A DNA stretch of 64,000 nucleotides from NCBI RefSeq assembly GCF_900100455.1, contig NZ_FNCV01000002.1:1-64000 (forward strand), in the 5' to 3' direction. Shown here in pieces: positions 52,602 through 62,330 of this stretch. Position 1 is the first letter of the stretch. Each line of letters starts with the position of its first letter. The position numbers and the translations under genes were made by a program. This DNA comes from Roseospirillum parvum (GTDB taxonomy: Bacteria > Pseudomonadota > Alphaproteobacteria > Rhodospirillales > Rhodospirillaceae). The notes beneath the pieces were generated by a model that did not search any database, was not told the origin of the DNA, and saw nothing but the letters and a program-made list of their open reading frames with translations.

Positions 52602-53978
52602 ATGGCCCGCCTGTTCCTGTCGGCCGCCCACAAGAGCTCGGGCAAGACCACCATCAGCCTGGGGCTGGCCGCCGCCCTGACGGCGCGCGGGCTGGTCGTG
52701 CAGACCTTCAAGAAGGGGCCGGACTACATCGACCCCCTGTGGCTCGCCCGGGCCAGCGGCCGGCCCTGCTTCAACCTCGACTTCAACACCCAGAGCCGGG
52801 GTGAGATCGGCGCCCTGTGCGCCACCCACGCCGCCGAGGCCCAGGTATCCCTGATCGAGGGCAACAAGGGTCTGTTCGACGGCATGGCCCTGGACGGCAG
52901 CGACAGCAACGCCGCGCTGGCCCGCGCCGTGGCCGCCCCGGTGGTGCTCATCGTCGACTGCCGGGGCATGACCCGGGGCATCGCCCCGCTGCTGATGGGT
53001 TACCGCGCCTTCGAGCCCGACCTGCCCATCGCCGGGGTGATCCTCAACCGCACCGGCGGGGCACGCCACGAAGGCAAGCTGATCGCCGCCATCGAGCACT
53101 TCACCGACCTCAAGGTGCTGGGCGCGGTGCGCGAGGCCCCCGAGCTGGCCATGCAGGAACGCCACCTGGGCCTGATCCCGGCCAGCGAGGCGCCCGAGGC
53201 CGCCGCCACCGTCGCGCGCATCGGGCGGGTGGTCGGCGACGGCGTCGACCTGGACGCCCTGCTCGCGCGGCCCGCGCCGCCGCTGCCGGCGCCACCACCG
53301 GCGACGCCCCGCCCGGCGCCCGACCTCAGGATCGCCATCGCCCGCGATGCCGCCTTCGCCTTCACCTACCCCGACGACGCGGCCGCCTTCGCCGCCGCCG
53401 GGGCCGAGTTGGTGCCCGTCGACACCCTGAGCGACCCCGCCCTACCGCCGGACATCGACGCCCTGGTGCTGCCCGGCGGTTTCCCCGAGACCCAGGCCGC
53501 CCATCTCGCCGCCAACGCCCCCCTGCGCCAGGAGATCGCGCGGGCCATCGCCGCCGGCCTGCCCACCCATGCCGAATGCGGCGGCCTGATGCTGCTGTGC
53601 CGCGACATCGTCTGGCAGGGCGAACGCTTCCCCATGGCCGGCGTCATCCCGGCCAGCGCGGTGATGCACCCCAGGCCCCAGGGGCACGGTCTGGCCCGCC
53701 TGCGCCCCACCGCCCAGGCCCTGTGGAGCCCGCTGGCCCCCGACGCCGAGCCGGACAGCCTCCCGGCTCACGAGTTCCACCACTCAAGCCTGCGCGAGAT
53801 CGACCCCACCTTCACCCCCCGCTTCGCCTTCGAGGTGGCGCGCGGGACCGGCATCGACGGCGCCCACGATGGCCTGGTGGTCCACAACACCACCGCCACC
53901 TACTGCCACCTGCGCCAGGCCGGCCCGGTGCGCTGGGTCGACGCCTTCGTGGCCTTCGCCCGCAGCCGGCGGGGATAG
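52602..53978 (+). CDS. dsrN: DsrN, CobB/CbiA-like siroheme amidase
   Basis: 458 residues. The N-terminal P-loop is SAAHKSSGKTTISLGLAAAL. ALVLPGGFPETQ and LPTHAECGGLMLL, with the catalytic Cys, form the C-terminal class I glutaminase domain. By sequence it is a cobyrinic acid a,c-diamide synthase, and DsrN in sulfur oxidisers is proposed to amidate siroheme for DsrAB. No cobalamin genes are near, so the siroheme role is favoured here. Confidence 0.88.
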   Translation: MARLFLSAAHKSSGKTTISLGLAAALTARGLVVQTFKKGPDYIDPLWLARASGRPCFNLDFNTQSRGEIGALCATHAAEAQVSLIEGNKGLFDGMALDGSDSNAALARAVAAPVVLIVDCRGMTRGIAPLLMGYRAFEPDLPIAGVILNRTGGARHEGKLIAAIEHFTDLKVLGAVREAPELAMQERHLGLIPASEAPEAAATVARIGRVVGDGVDLDALLARPAPPLPAPPPATPRPAPDLRIAIARDAAFAFTYPDDAAAFAAAGAELVPVDTLSDPALPPDIDALVLPGGFPETQAAHLAANAPLRQEIARAIAAGLPTHAECGGLMLLCRDIVWQGERFPMAGVIPASAVMHPRPQGHGLARLRPTAQALWSPLAPDAEPDSLPAHEFHHSSLREIDPTFTPRFAFEVARGTGIDGAHDGLVVHNTTATYCHLRQAGPVRWVDAFVAFARSRRG

Positions 53979-54057
53979 GCGCTCCCGCCCCCTCCCTTGT
54001 GGCCGTCCGCGAAGCGTGGCATGGATGGGGCCCATTCCAATCTGCGTCGGTCGCCTC

Positions 54058-55065
54058 ATGATCCGTATCGAGGATATCTCCCACCGTTACACCGGGCGCC
54101 GGGGTCAGCCCGGGCGGCTGGCCCTGGACGCGCTGTCGATGGAGGTGCCGGCCGGGGCGTTCTGCGTCCTCTCCGGGCCCAACGGCAGCGGCAAGTCGAC
54201 CCTGTTCCGCCTGCTCTGCGGGCTGGCCCGGCCAAGCGCCGGCAAGCTGTGGCTGACCCTGCCCGAGGGCCAGCCCATCGACATCGCGGCCGACCCGGCG
54301 GCGGCGCGGGCCCACCTCGGCGTGGTCTTCCAGAGCCCGGCCGTGGACCGCCAGTTGAGCGTCGCCGAGAACCTGGCCATCCACGCCGACCTCTATGGCC
54401 TGAAGGGCGCCGAGCGGCAGGCCCGCCGCGACGAGGCGCTGGCCTGGACCGACCTCGCAAACCGCCTGAACGAGCGCGTCGAAACCCTTTCCGGCGGGCT
54501 GATGCGGCAGGTCGAGCTGGCCAAGGTGCTGATGACCCGGCCCTCCGTGCTGCTGCTCGACGAGCCGACCAGCGGCCTCGACCCGGCCAGCCGGCGCGCC
54601 TTCATCAAGGCCCTGACCACGCTGAAGGAAGAGCGCGGCCTGACCGTGCTGATGACCAGCCACGTCTTTTCCGAGGCCGGCGAGGCCGACAGCGTGGCCA
54701 TCCTGTGCGATGGCCGCCTGCTCGCCCACGACACCCCGCGCAACCTGAAAAGCCGGGTGGGGCGCGAAATGGTCGTCGTCGAGCCGGCCGAGGGCTGCGA
54801 CCTTCAGGCCCTGGCCGGCGATCTGGCGGCCTCGGCGCCCGACATCCCGCCGCGCGTCTACGGCGAGGAAATCCGCCTGGAAGACCTGCCCCCCGGGCGC
54901 TCGGTGGCCCTCATCAAGACCATCCTGGAAAACCACCGCCATTGCATCGCCGGGGTGGCGGTGCGCGAGCCGAGCCTCGAGGACGTCTTCGTCCACGTCA
55001 CCGGCAAGGGCCTGCCCGACGCTCCGGACAGCCCCCCGACCAGTCAAGACGAGCGCGCCGCATGA
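54058..55065 (+). CDS. ABC-2 type transporter ATPase
   Basis: 335 residues. Walker A GPNGSGKSTL, signature TLSGGLMRQVELAKVL and Walker B LLLLDEPTSGLDPAS, then a C-terminal extension typical of DrrA/CcmA-like exporters (SLEDVFVHVTG). It overlaps the permease start by 4 nt (ATGA). The gene begins 79 bp after dsrN; there is no evidence tying it to the Dsr pathway. Confidence 0.9.
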   Translation: MIRIEDISHRYTGRRGQPGRLALDALSMEVPAGAFCVLSGPNGSGKSTLFRLLCGLARPSAGKLWLTLPEGQPIDIAADPAAARAHLGVVFQSPAVDRQLSVAENLAIHADLYGLKGAERQARRDEALAWTDLANRLNERVETLSGGLMRQVELAKVLMTRPSVLLLDEPTSGLDPASRRAFIKALTTLKEERGLTVLMTSHVFSEAGEADSVAILCDGRLLAHDTPRNLKSRVGREMVVVEPAEGCDLQALAGDLAASAPDIPPRVYGEEIRLEDLPPGRSVALIKTILENHRHCIAGVAVREPSLEDVFVHVTGKGLPDAPDSPPTSQDERAA

Positions 55066-55847
55066 TGACCTCGACCATCCTCACCCTGGCCCGGCGCGAG
55101 TTCATCCGCTTCGTGCGCCAGCCGCACCGGGTCGCCGGCAGCCTGGGCCAGCCGGTGCTGTTCTGGCTGTTCCTGGGCTCGGGCTTCACCCCCAGCTTCC
55201 AGGGGCCGGGGCTGTCGGAGATGACCTACCTCGAGTACTTCTACCCCGGCGTTTTGATGATGATGATGCTGTTCACCTCGGTGTTCTCGGTCATCACCGT
55301 CATCGAGGACCGCGACCAGGGCTTTTTGCAGGGCGTGGTGGTGGCCCCGGTGCCGCGCCTGGCCATCGTGCTGGGCAAGGTGCTGGGCAGCGCCGGCATC
55401 GCCCTGTTCCAAAGTTTCCTGCTGCTGCTCGCCGCCCCCTTCCTGGGCCTGCCGCTGACCGTCTCGGGCAGCGCCCTGGTCATCGGCTCGATGATCCTGT
55501 GCAGCCTGGGCTTCACCACCCTGGGCTTTGCCTTCGGCTGGGGGATGCGCTCGACCTCGGGCTTTCACGCCTTCATGATGATCTTCCTGATGCCGTTGTG
55601 GATCCTCTCCGGGGCCATGTTCCCGCTCAGCAACCTGCCCGGCTGGCTGGATGTCATCACCACCCTGAACCCGGTCACCCACGCCATGACCCTGCTGCGC
55701 GCCGGCTTCTATGCCCCCGCCGCCGAGGCCCTGGCCCAGCCCGGGGTGCTCTCCGCCCTGGGCATCACCGCCGCCTGGGTGATCGCCGGCATGATCGCCT
55801 CGGCGCAGCGGGTCGGGGTGCGCGAGGAGGGCGCCCCCCTTGGCTGA
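55062..55847 (+). CDS. ABC-2 type transporter permease
   Basis: 261 residues with about six helices. The start MMTSTILTLARREFIRFVRQ and FVPSG-like loops, here IEDRDQGFLQGVVVAPVPRL, are typical of ABC-2 permeases (DrrB/NodJ). It forms an exporter with the preceding ATPase; substrate unknown. Its last codons overlap the hldE start. Confidence 0.9.
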   Translation: MMTSTILTLARREFIRFVRQPHRVAGSLGQPVLFWLFLGSGFTPSFQGPGLSEMTYLEYFYPGVLMMMMLFTSVFSVITVIEDRDQGFLQGVVVAPVPRLAIVLGKVLGSAGIALFQSFLLLLAAPFLGLPLTVSGSALVIGSMILCSLGFTTLGFAFGWGMRSTSGFHAFMMIFLMPLWILSGAMFPLSNLPGWLDVITTLNPVTHAMTLLRAGFYAPAAEALAQPGVLSALGITAAWVIAGMIASAQRVGVREEGAPLG

Positions 55848-57303
55848 CACCCCCGCCGCCGATCTGGGTGAGCTGCTCGGCCGCCTCGCCGGGGCGCCGG
55901 TGGTCTGCGTCGGCGACCTCATGCTGGACCGCTTCGTCTACGGCTCGGTCGGGCGAATCAGCCCGGAAGCGCCCATCCCCGTGCTGGCCATCGAGCGGCG
56001 CACCTCCATGCTGGGCGGAGCCGGCAACGTGGCCCGCAATCTGGCCGCCCTGGGTGCCGTGCCCCACTTCCTGGCCGCCGTCGGCGACGACACGGCGGGC
56101 GACGAGGTGGCCCGCCTGCTCGCCGAGTTGGGGGCGAGCGTCCATCTGGCCCGCCAGCCGGGCCGGCCGACCACCATCAAAACCCGCTATTTCGCCGCCA
56201 ACCAGCAACTTTTGCGGGCCGACGAGGAAACCGCCGAGCCGCTGGCCCAACCGGTTCTGGACCAGATCGCCGAGCACGCCGAGGCCGCCCTGCAAGGGGC
56301 CGGCGCCCTGGTCCTCTCCGACTACGGCAAGGGCCTGCTCACCGCCGACCTCACCGGCCGCCTGATCGACGCCGCGCGCGCCCTCGGCGTGCCGGTGGTG
56401 GTCGACCCCAAGGGGCGCGACTTCAGCCGCTATCGCGGCGCCCGGGTGATCACCCCCAACCGCGCCGAAGCCGCCCTGGCCAGCGACCTGCCCACCGAGA
56501 CCGACGCCCAGGTGGCCGCCGCCGGCCAGGCCCTGTGCGCGGCCAGCGGCGCCGAAGCCATCCTGATCACCCGCAGCCAGCACGGCATGAGCCTGATCGA
56601 GGGCGCGGGCACCCTCCACCTGCCGGCCCGGGCGCGCGAGGTGTTCGACGTCTCCGGCGCCGGCGATACCGTGGTCGCCGCCCTGGCCGCCGCCCTGGCC
56701 GGCGGCCTCGCCCTGCCCGAGGCGGCGCGGCTGGCCAACGTCGCCGCCGGCATCGTGGTCGGCAAGGTGGGCACCGCCACCGCCAGCGCCGACGAGGTGC
56801 TGGCCGCCCTCCACCACCAGGACCTGTGGCGGGCCGAGCACAAGCTGCTCTCGCTCGACGCGGCACAGAGCCGGCTCGCCGACTGGCGGGCCCGCGGCCA
56901 GCGCATCGGCTTCACCAACGGCTGCTTCGACCTGCTCCACCCGGGCCACCTGTCGCTGCTCGCCGAGGCCCGGGGCCAGTGCGACCGGCTGGTCGTCGGC
57001 CTCAACTCCGACGCCTCGGTAAAACGCCTGAAAGGCCCCGAACGGCCGATCCAGAACGAAGCCGCCCGGGCCACCGTGCTGGCCGGGCTGGCCGCCGTCG
57101 ATGCCGTGGTCATCTTCGCCGAGGATACCCCGCTCTCCCTCATCAAGGCCCTGGCCCCCGACGTGCTGGTCAAAGGCGCCGACTATACCGAGGACCAAGT
57201 GGTCGGCGCCGCCGAGGTGAAAGCCCGGGGCGGCCGCGTCCACCTGGCCCGGCTGAAGGAAGGCCACTCGACCACCAGCACCGTGCAACGGCTGAAAGGC
57301 TGA
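55840..57303 (+). CDS. hldE: Bifunctional heptose-7-phosphate kinase / heptose-1-phosphate adenylyltransferase
   Basis: 487 residues from a TTG at 55840, with a GGAGG about 10 bases upstream, overlapping the permease end. The N-terminal ribokinase-type domain has VGDLMLDRFVYG, LGGAGNVARNLAALG and the catalytic SGAGDTVV (Asp276). The C-terminal cytidylyltransferase-like domain has FTNGCFDLLHPGHLSLL (from 358) and GADYTEDQVVGA. It makes ADP-glycero-manno-heptose precursors for LPS core. The linked ABC exporter might act in envelope biogenesis, but this is only proximity. Confidence 0.97.
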   Translation: MADTPAADLGELLGRLAGAPVVCVGDLMLDRFVYGSVGRISPEAPIPVLAIERRTSMLGGAGNVARNLAALGAVPHFLAAVGDDTAGDEVARLLAELGASVHLARQPGRPTTIKTRYFAANQQLLRADEETAEPLAQPVLDQIAEHAEAALQGAGALVLSDYGKGLLTADLTGRLIDAARALGVPVVVDPKGRDFSRYRGARVITPNRAEAALASDLPTETDAQVAAAGQALCAASGAEAILITRSQHGMSLIEGAGTLHLPARAREVFDVSGAGDTVVAALAAALAGGLALPEAARLANVAAGIVVGKVGTATASADEVLAALHHQDLWRAEHKLLSLDAAQSRLADWRARGQRIGFTNGCFDLLHPGHLSLLAEARGQCDRLVVGLNSDASVKRLKGPERPIQNEAARATVLAGLAAVDAVVIFAEDTPLSLIKALAPDVLVKGADYTEDQVVGAAEVKARGGRVHLARLKEGHSTTSTVQRLKG

Positions 57304-57311
57304 AGAAGGCA

Positions 57312-57742
57312 CAAAAGGGGCTCCGCCCCTGACCCCGCCGGGGGACCGAAGGCGGTCCCCCGGACCCCCGCCATTTCGTTGGTGCGAAACGCTCGGGATG
57401 AGCAGGGTGCTCCGGTTTTTTGGTTGCAGGCCAGCTTTGCTGGCCTGCTGAAACACCCCCCAGAGAAACACGCCTCCGATAGCCGAAGGCACTCTGAAGC
57501 GCGTTTCGGGGTGTTTAAGCAGGCCGGCTTGGCCGGCCTGCTTAAACAACCATGGGCCCAAGGCTCTGTGGTCGGTCGGCGTGTCGACGCGGTCGGTAGG
57601 TTTTTGGTTGCGGGCCAGCAAAGCTGGCCCGCGTAATTAACCCCTAGCGGGCAAGCCGTTCACCGGCGCGGTTTGGCACCAACGAATTGGCGGGGTCCGG
57701 GGGGACCCTGTCCCCCCGGCGGGGTGCGGGGCGGAGCCCCGC
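57312..57742 (+). repeat. Expanded composite palindromic element after hldE
   Basis: A forward unit (palindromes 57316-57330 and 57338-57363) and an inverted unit (57697-57719 and 57726-57742) flank a 300-bp centre. The centre itself has terminal inverted repeats: 57368-57390 matches the reverse complement of 57671-57693 at about 21 of 23 positions around TTCGTTGGTGC. Inside lie four stems: 57426-57448 (GCAGGCCAGC, loop TTT), an outer AAACACCCC/GGGGTGTTT pair (57451-57459, 57508-57516), 57513-57547 (16-bp arms around TTG) and 57610-57632 (GCGGGCCAGC, loop AAA). The first and last share a TTTTTGGTTGC lead-in. No ORF or RNA gene is recognised in 57304-57839. Confidence 0.85.
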
Positions 57743-57839
57743 GCGCGGAGCCCAAGCTTCCCCCCCTTTGACCGGACGCAAGGCGTCGTTCAGGCTTGGT
57801 GGTTAGGGTCTGCTGTCCATTCGCAACGGAGGGTGTTCG

Positions 57840-58463
57840 ATGTCCCTGCCTTTTGATCCCCTGGCCCATGCCTTGTATGGCCTGGGCTGGCTCAGTTTCG
57901 GGCTTAGCCATTCGTGGCTGGCCGGGCCGGCGGCGGAGCGGCGTTTCAAGCCTCTGTTCGGGGCCTGGTGGCGGATTGTCTACAATGTCATCTCGACCTT
58001 GCACATCCTGCTGGTGATGGCGCTGGGTGGCTGGCTGCTGCCGGCTGGCCAGCCGCTGCCGCTGCCTGACTGGGCGCCGTGGGCGATGGGCGCGGTGGGG
58101 GTGCTGGGGGTTGGGCTGATGGTGTGGTTCGCCGGCTACTATGACGGCATGCGCCTGCTGGGGGTGACCCAGCTCAAGGGTGCTCACGAGGGCCACGCCG
58201 AGTCCGACGAGGAGCCATTGCACCGGGTCGGCCCGCACCGCTACGTCCGTCACCCGCTGTACAGCGCCGGCATCCTGATCTTCTGGGGCCTGGCCTTCAC
58301 CGAGGCCGGGCTGGCCACCGCCATCTGGGCGACCCTGTATTTCTGGCTGGGCAGCCGGCACGAGGAAAGGAAACTCACCCGCCTGTTCGGCGAGGACTAC
58401 ACCCGCTACCGCAACACCGTGCCCGCCCTGATCCCCTGGAAAGGCCGCGCTTGGGTCGAGTGA
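57840..58463 (+). CDS. NnrU / isoprenylcysteine methyltransferase-like membrane protein
   Basis: 207 residues with about five helices. The C-terminal region HRVGPHRYVRHPLYSAGILI and ERKLTRLFGEDYTRYRN resembles the ICMT/PEMT SAM-binding segment of membrane methyltransferases; NnrU-annotated proteins share it. The substrate is unknown. GGAGGG precedes the ATG at 57840. The stop codon marks the left edge of the palindromic element. Confidence 0.8.
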   Translation: MSLPFDPLAHALYGLGWLSFGLSHSWLAGPAAERRFKPLFGAWWRIVYNVISTLHILLVMALGGWLLPAGQPLPLPDWAPWAMGAVGVLGVGLMVWFAGYYDGMRLLGVTQLKGAHEGHAESDEEPLHRVGPHRYVRHPLYSAGILIFWGLAFTEAGLATAIWATLYFWLGSRHEERKLTRLFGEDYTRYRNTVPALIPWKGRAWVE

Positions 58464-58703
58464 CCCCCAGGCGTGGGACGTGGAGCCATGCAAAGGGGCG
58501 CTGCCCCTTTGAACCCCGCTGGGGAGGCCGGGGGCCTCCCCAGACCCCACCATGAATCAAAACCCCACCCAGGGGGGCTTGCCCCCCTGGGTGGGGTTTT
58601 AAGTCACGGCGGGGGTCCGGGGGGGCCCCTGGTCCCCCCGGCGGGGGTTCCAAGGGGGCAGCGCCCCCTTGGCAGGGCCCCACACTCCACGCCTGGGGGG
58701 TCC
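58461..58703 (+). repeat. Composite nested palindromic element between the NnrU-like gene and amtB
   Basis: The core is 58491-58672: palindrome a (58491-58512), b (58519-58543), centre 58559-58600 (AAAACCCCACCCAGGGGGGC, loop TT, mirror arm), inverted b and inverted a (58650-58672). The flanks mirror each other over about 35 bp with small gaps: GACCCCCAGGCGTGG on the left pairs with a near-identical sequence on the right (ending about 58702). The centre's flanking AATCAAAA/TTTTAAGT is in the orientation opposite to the copy at 62119-62330. Confidence 0.9.
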
Positions 58704-58712
58704 TCGAAGCGG

Positions 58713-58742
58713 CGACGGCCCGCCGTGGGGGGCGGGCCGTCG
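58713..58742 (-). terminator. Hairpin downstream of amtB
   Basis: CGACGGCCCGCC and GGCGGGCCGTCG form a perfect 12-bp stem with a 6-nt loop, about 28 bp after the amtB stop. The strand exiting from amtB has no T-run after the stem, so termination may depend on the next palindromic element or the hairpin may protect the 3' end. Confidence 0.55.
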
Positions 58743-58770
58743 GTAGTGTTTTCTGATCGGAGGGTTTGTC

Positions 58771-60120
<1,350 letters not shown>

Positions 60121-60184
60121 TGGTCTTTCCTTCTCGTCGGAACGTCTTTTCGAGTGTGTTCGGGAAGGGTTTCGGGTTCGGGCC

Positions 60185-60870
<686 letters not shown>

Positions 60871-62121
60871 ATGCCCCAGACCCACCCCGCCCCGCCGCTT
60901 GACGTGGATGTGCTGATCGTCGGCGGCGGGCTGGTCGGTGGCACCCTGGCCGCCGCCCTGGCCCAGGACGGCGTGTCCACCGCCCTGATCGACACCGAGG
61001 ACCCGGCCACCCTGACCGCCCCGGCGCACGATGGCCGGGCCTCGGCCATCGCCCTGGCCGGACAGAAGGTGTTCGCCGGCACCGGCATCTGGCCGCACAT
61101 GGCGGGCCACACCCAGCCGATCGAGGACATCCGCGTTTCCGATGGCCCCTCGCTGCTCTTCCTGCACTACGACCACCGGCAGATCGGCACCGAGCCACTG
61201 GGCCACATGGCCGAGAACCGCATCATCCGCGAGGCCATCCACGCCCGCCTGAAAGAGCTGGAAGCGGCCGGCAAGCCCCTCGCCTGGCTGGCCCCGGCCC
61301 GGGTCGCCGAGATCAGGCGCGAGGCCGGCGGCGCCCGGGCCCGGCTGGATGATGGCCGCACCCTCACCGCCCGTTTGGTGGTCGCCGCCGATGGCCGCGG
61401 CTCGCCGACCCGCACCGCCGCCGGCATCGGGGTGCGCAAGTACGACTACCACCAGACCGGCATCGTGCTGACCATCGGCCATGAAAAGCCGCACCAGGGC
61501 TGCGCCTTCGAACATTTCCTGCCGGCCGGGCCGTTCGCCGTGCTGCCGCTGCCCGACGATCCCACCGAGGGCCACCGCAGCTCGCTGGTGTGGACCGAGA
61601 GAAGCCGCCTCGCCCCGGCCATCCTGAAACTGCCCGACGACGCCTTCCAGGCCGAGCTGGAAAGCCGCATCGGCGACTTCCTGGGCGCCGTGCGCCCGCT
61701 GGGGCCGCGCTTCGGCTACCCCTTGAGCCTGCAACACGCCGCCGCCTATCACGCCCGCCGGTTGGTGCTGGTCGGCGATGCCGCCCACGGCATGCACCCG
61801 ATCGCTGGCCAGGGCATGAACATGGGCCTGCGCGACATCGCCGCCCTGGCCCAGGTGGTGGTCGATTCCCACCGCCTCGGCCTGGACGTCGGCGGGGCCC
61901 AGGTGATCACCGACTACGTGCGCTGGCGACGCTTCGACAACATGCTGATGCTGGCCGTCACCGATGGCCTCAACCGCCTGTTCTCCAACGACATGGCCCT
62001 GCTCAGAACCGCCCGCGACCTGGGCATGGCAGCGGTCGACAAATGGCCCGACCTGAAACGCCTGTTCATGCGACACGCCATGGGCCAAACCGGCACCCTG
62101 CCCCGCCTGATGCGCGGCTGA
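60871..62121 (+). CDS. UbiH/UbiF-family FAD-dependent monooxygenase
   Basis: 416 residues. The FAD-binding GGGLVGGTLAAALAQDG at the N-terminus, the inner motif LVVAADGRGSPTR (DG motif) and the C-terminal VLVGDAAHGMHPIAGQGMNMG (GD motif) are intact. The overall length and RRFDNMLMLAVTDGLNRLF tail fit ubiquinone ring hydroxylases (UbiH/F/I/L/M). Which ring position it acts on cannot be told. ATG at 60871 is preferred; upstream in-frame starts add only low-complexity sequence. Confidence 0.88.
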   Translation: MPQTHPAPPLDVDVLIVGGGLVGGTLAAALAQDGVSTALIDTEDPATLTAPAHDGRASAIALAGQKVFAGTGIWPHMAGHTQPIEDIRVSDGPSLLFLHYDHRQIGTEPLGHMAENRIIREAIHARLKELEAAGKPLAWLAPARVAEIRREAGGARARLDDGRTLTARLVVAADGRGSPTRTAAGIGVRKYDYHQTGIVLTIGHEKPHQGCAFEHFLPAGPFAVLPLPDDPTEGHRSSLVWTERSRLAPAILKLPDDAFQAELESRIGDFLGAVRPLGPRFGYPLSLQHAAAYHARRLVLVGDAAHGMHPIAGQGMNMGLRDIAALAQVVVDSHRLGLDVGGAQVITDYVRWRRFDNMLMLAVTDGLNRLFSNDMALLRTARDLGMAAVDKWPDLKRLFMRHAMGQTGTLPRLMRG

Positions 62122-62330
62122 CGCGGGCCGGCAAAGGGGCGCTGCCCCTTTGATCCCCGCTGGGGAGGCCGGGAGGCCTCCCCAGACCCCACCATGACTT
62201 AAAACCCCACAAGGGGGGCTTGCCCCCCCTTGTGGGGTTTTGATTCACGGCGGGGGTCCGGGGGGGCCCCTGGTCCCCCCGGCGGGGGTCAAGGGGGCGG
62301 CGCCCCCTTGGCGACACGCGCCAGTCTTCA
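62119..62330 (+). repeat. Composite nested palindromic element between the hydroxylase and cysNC
   Basis: The core is 62132-62311: palindrome a (62132-62153), b (62159-62184), centre 62201-62241 (AAAACCCCACAAGGGGGG, then a mirror arm with one extra C), inverted b and inverted a (62290-62311). Flanks match at about 20 of 25 positions. Here the centre's outer bases read ACTTAAAA on the left and TTTTGATT on the right, the inverted form of the copy at 58461-58703, so the centre has been flipped in one of them. Confidence 0.9.

Noticed and set aside
52602-53978. Cobyrinic acid a,c-diamide synthase for vitamin B12
   Set aside because: The sequence family is the same, but there are no cobalamin genes here and the gene is cotranscribed with dsr, so DsrN is the better name.
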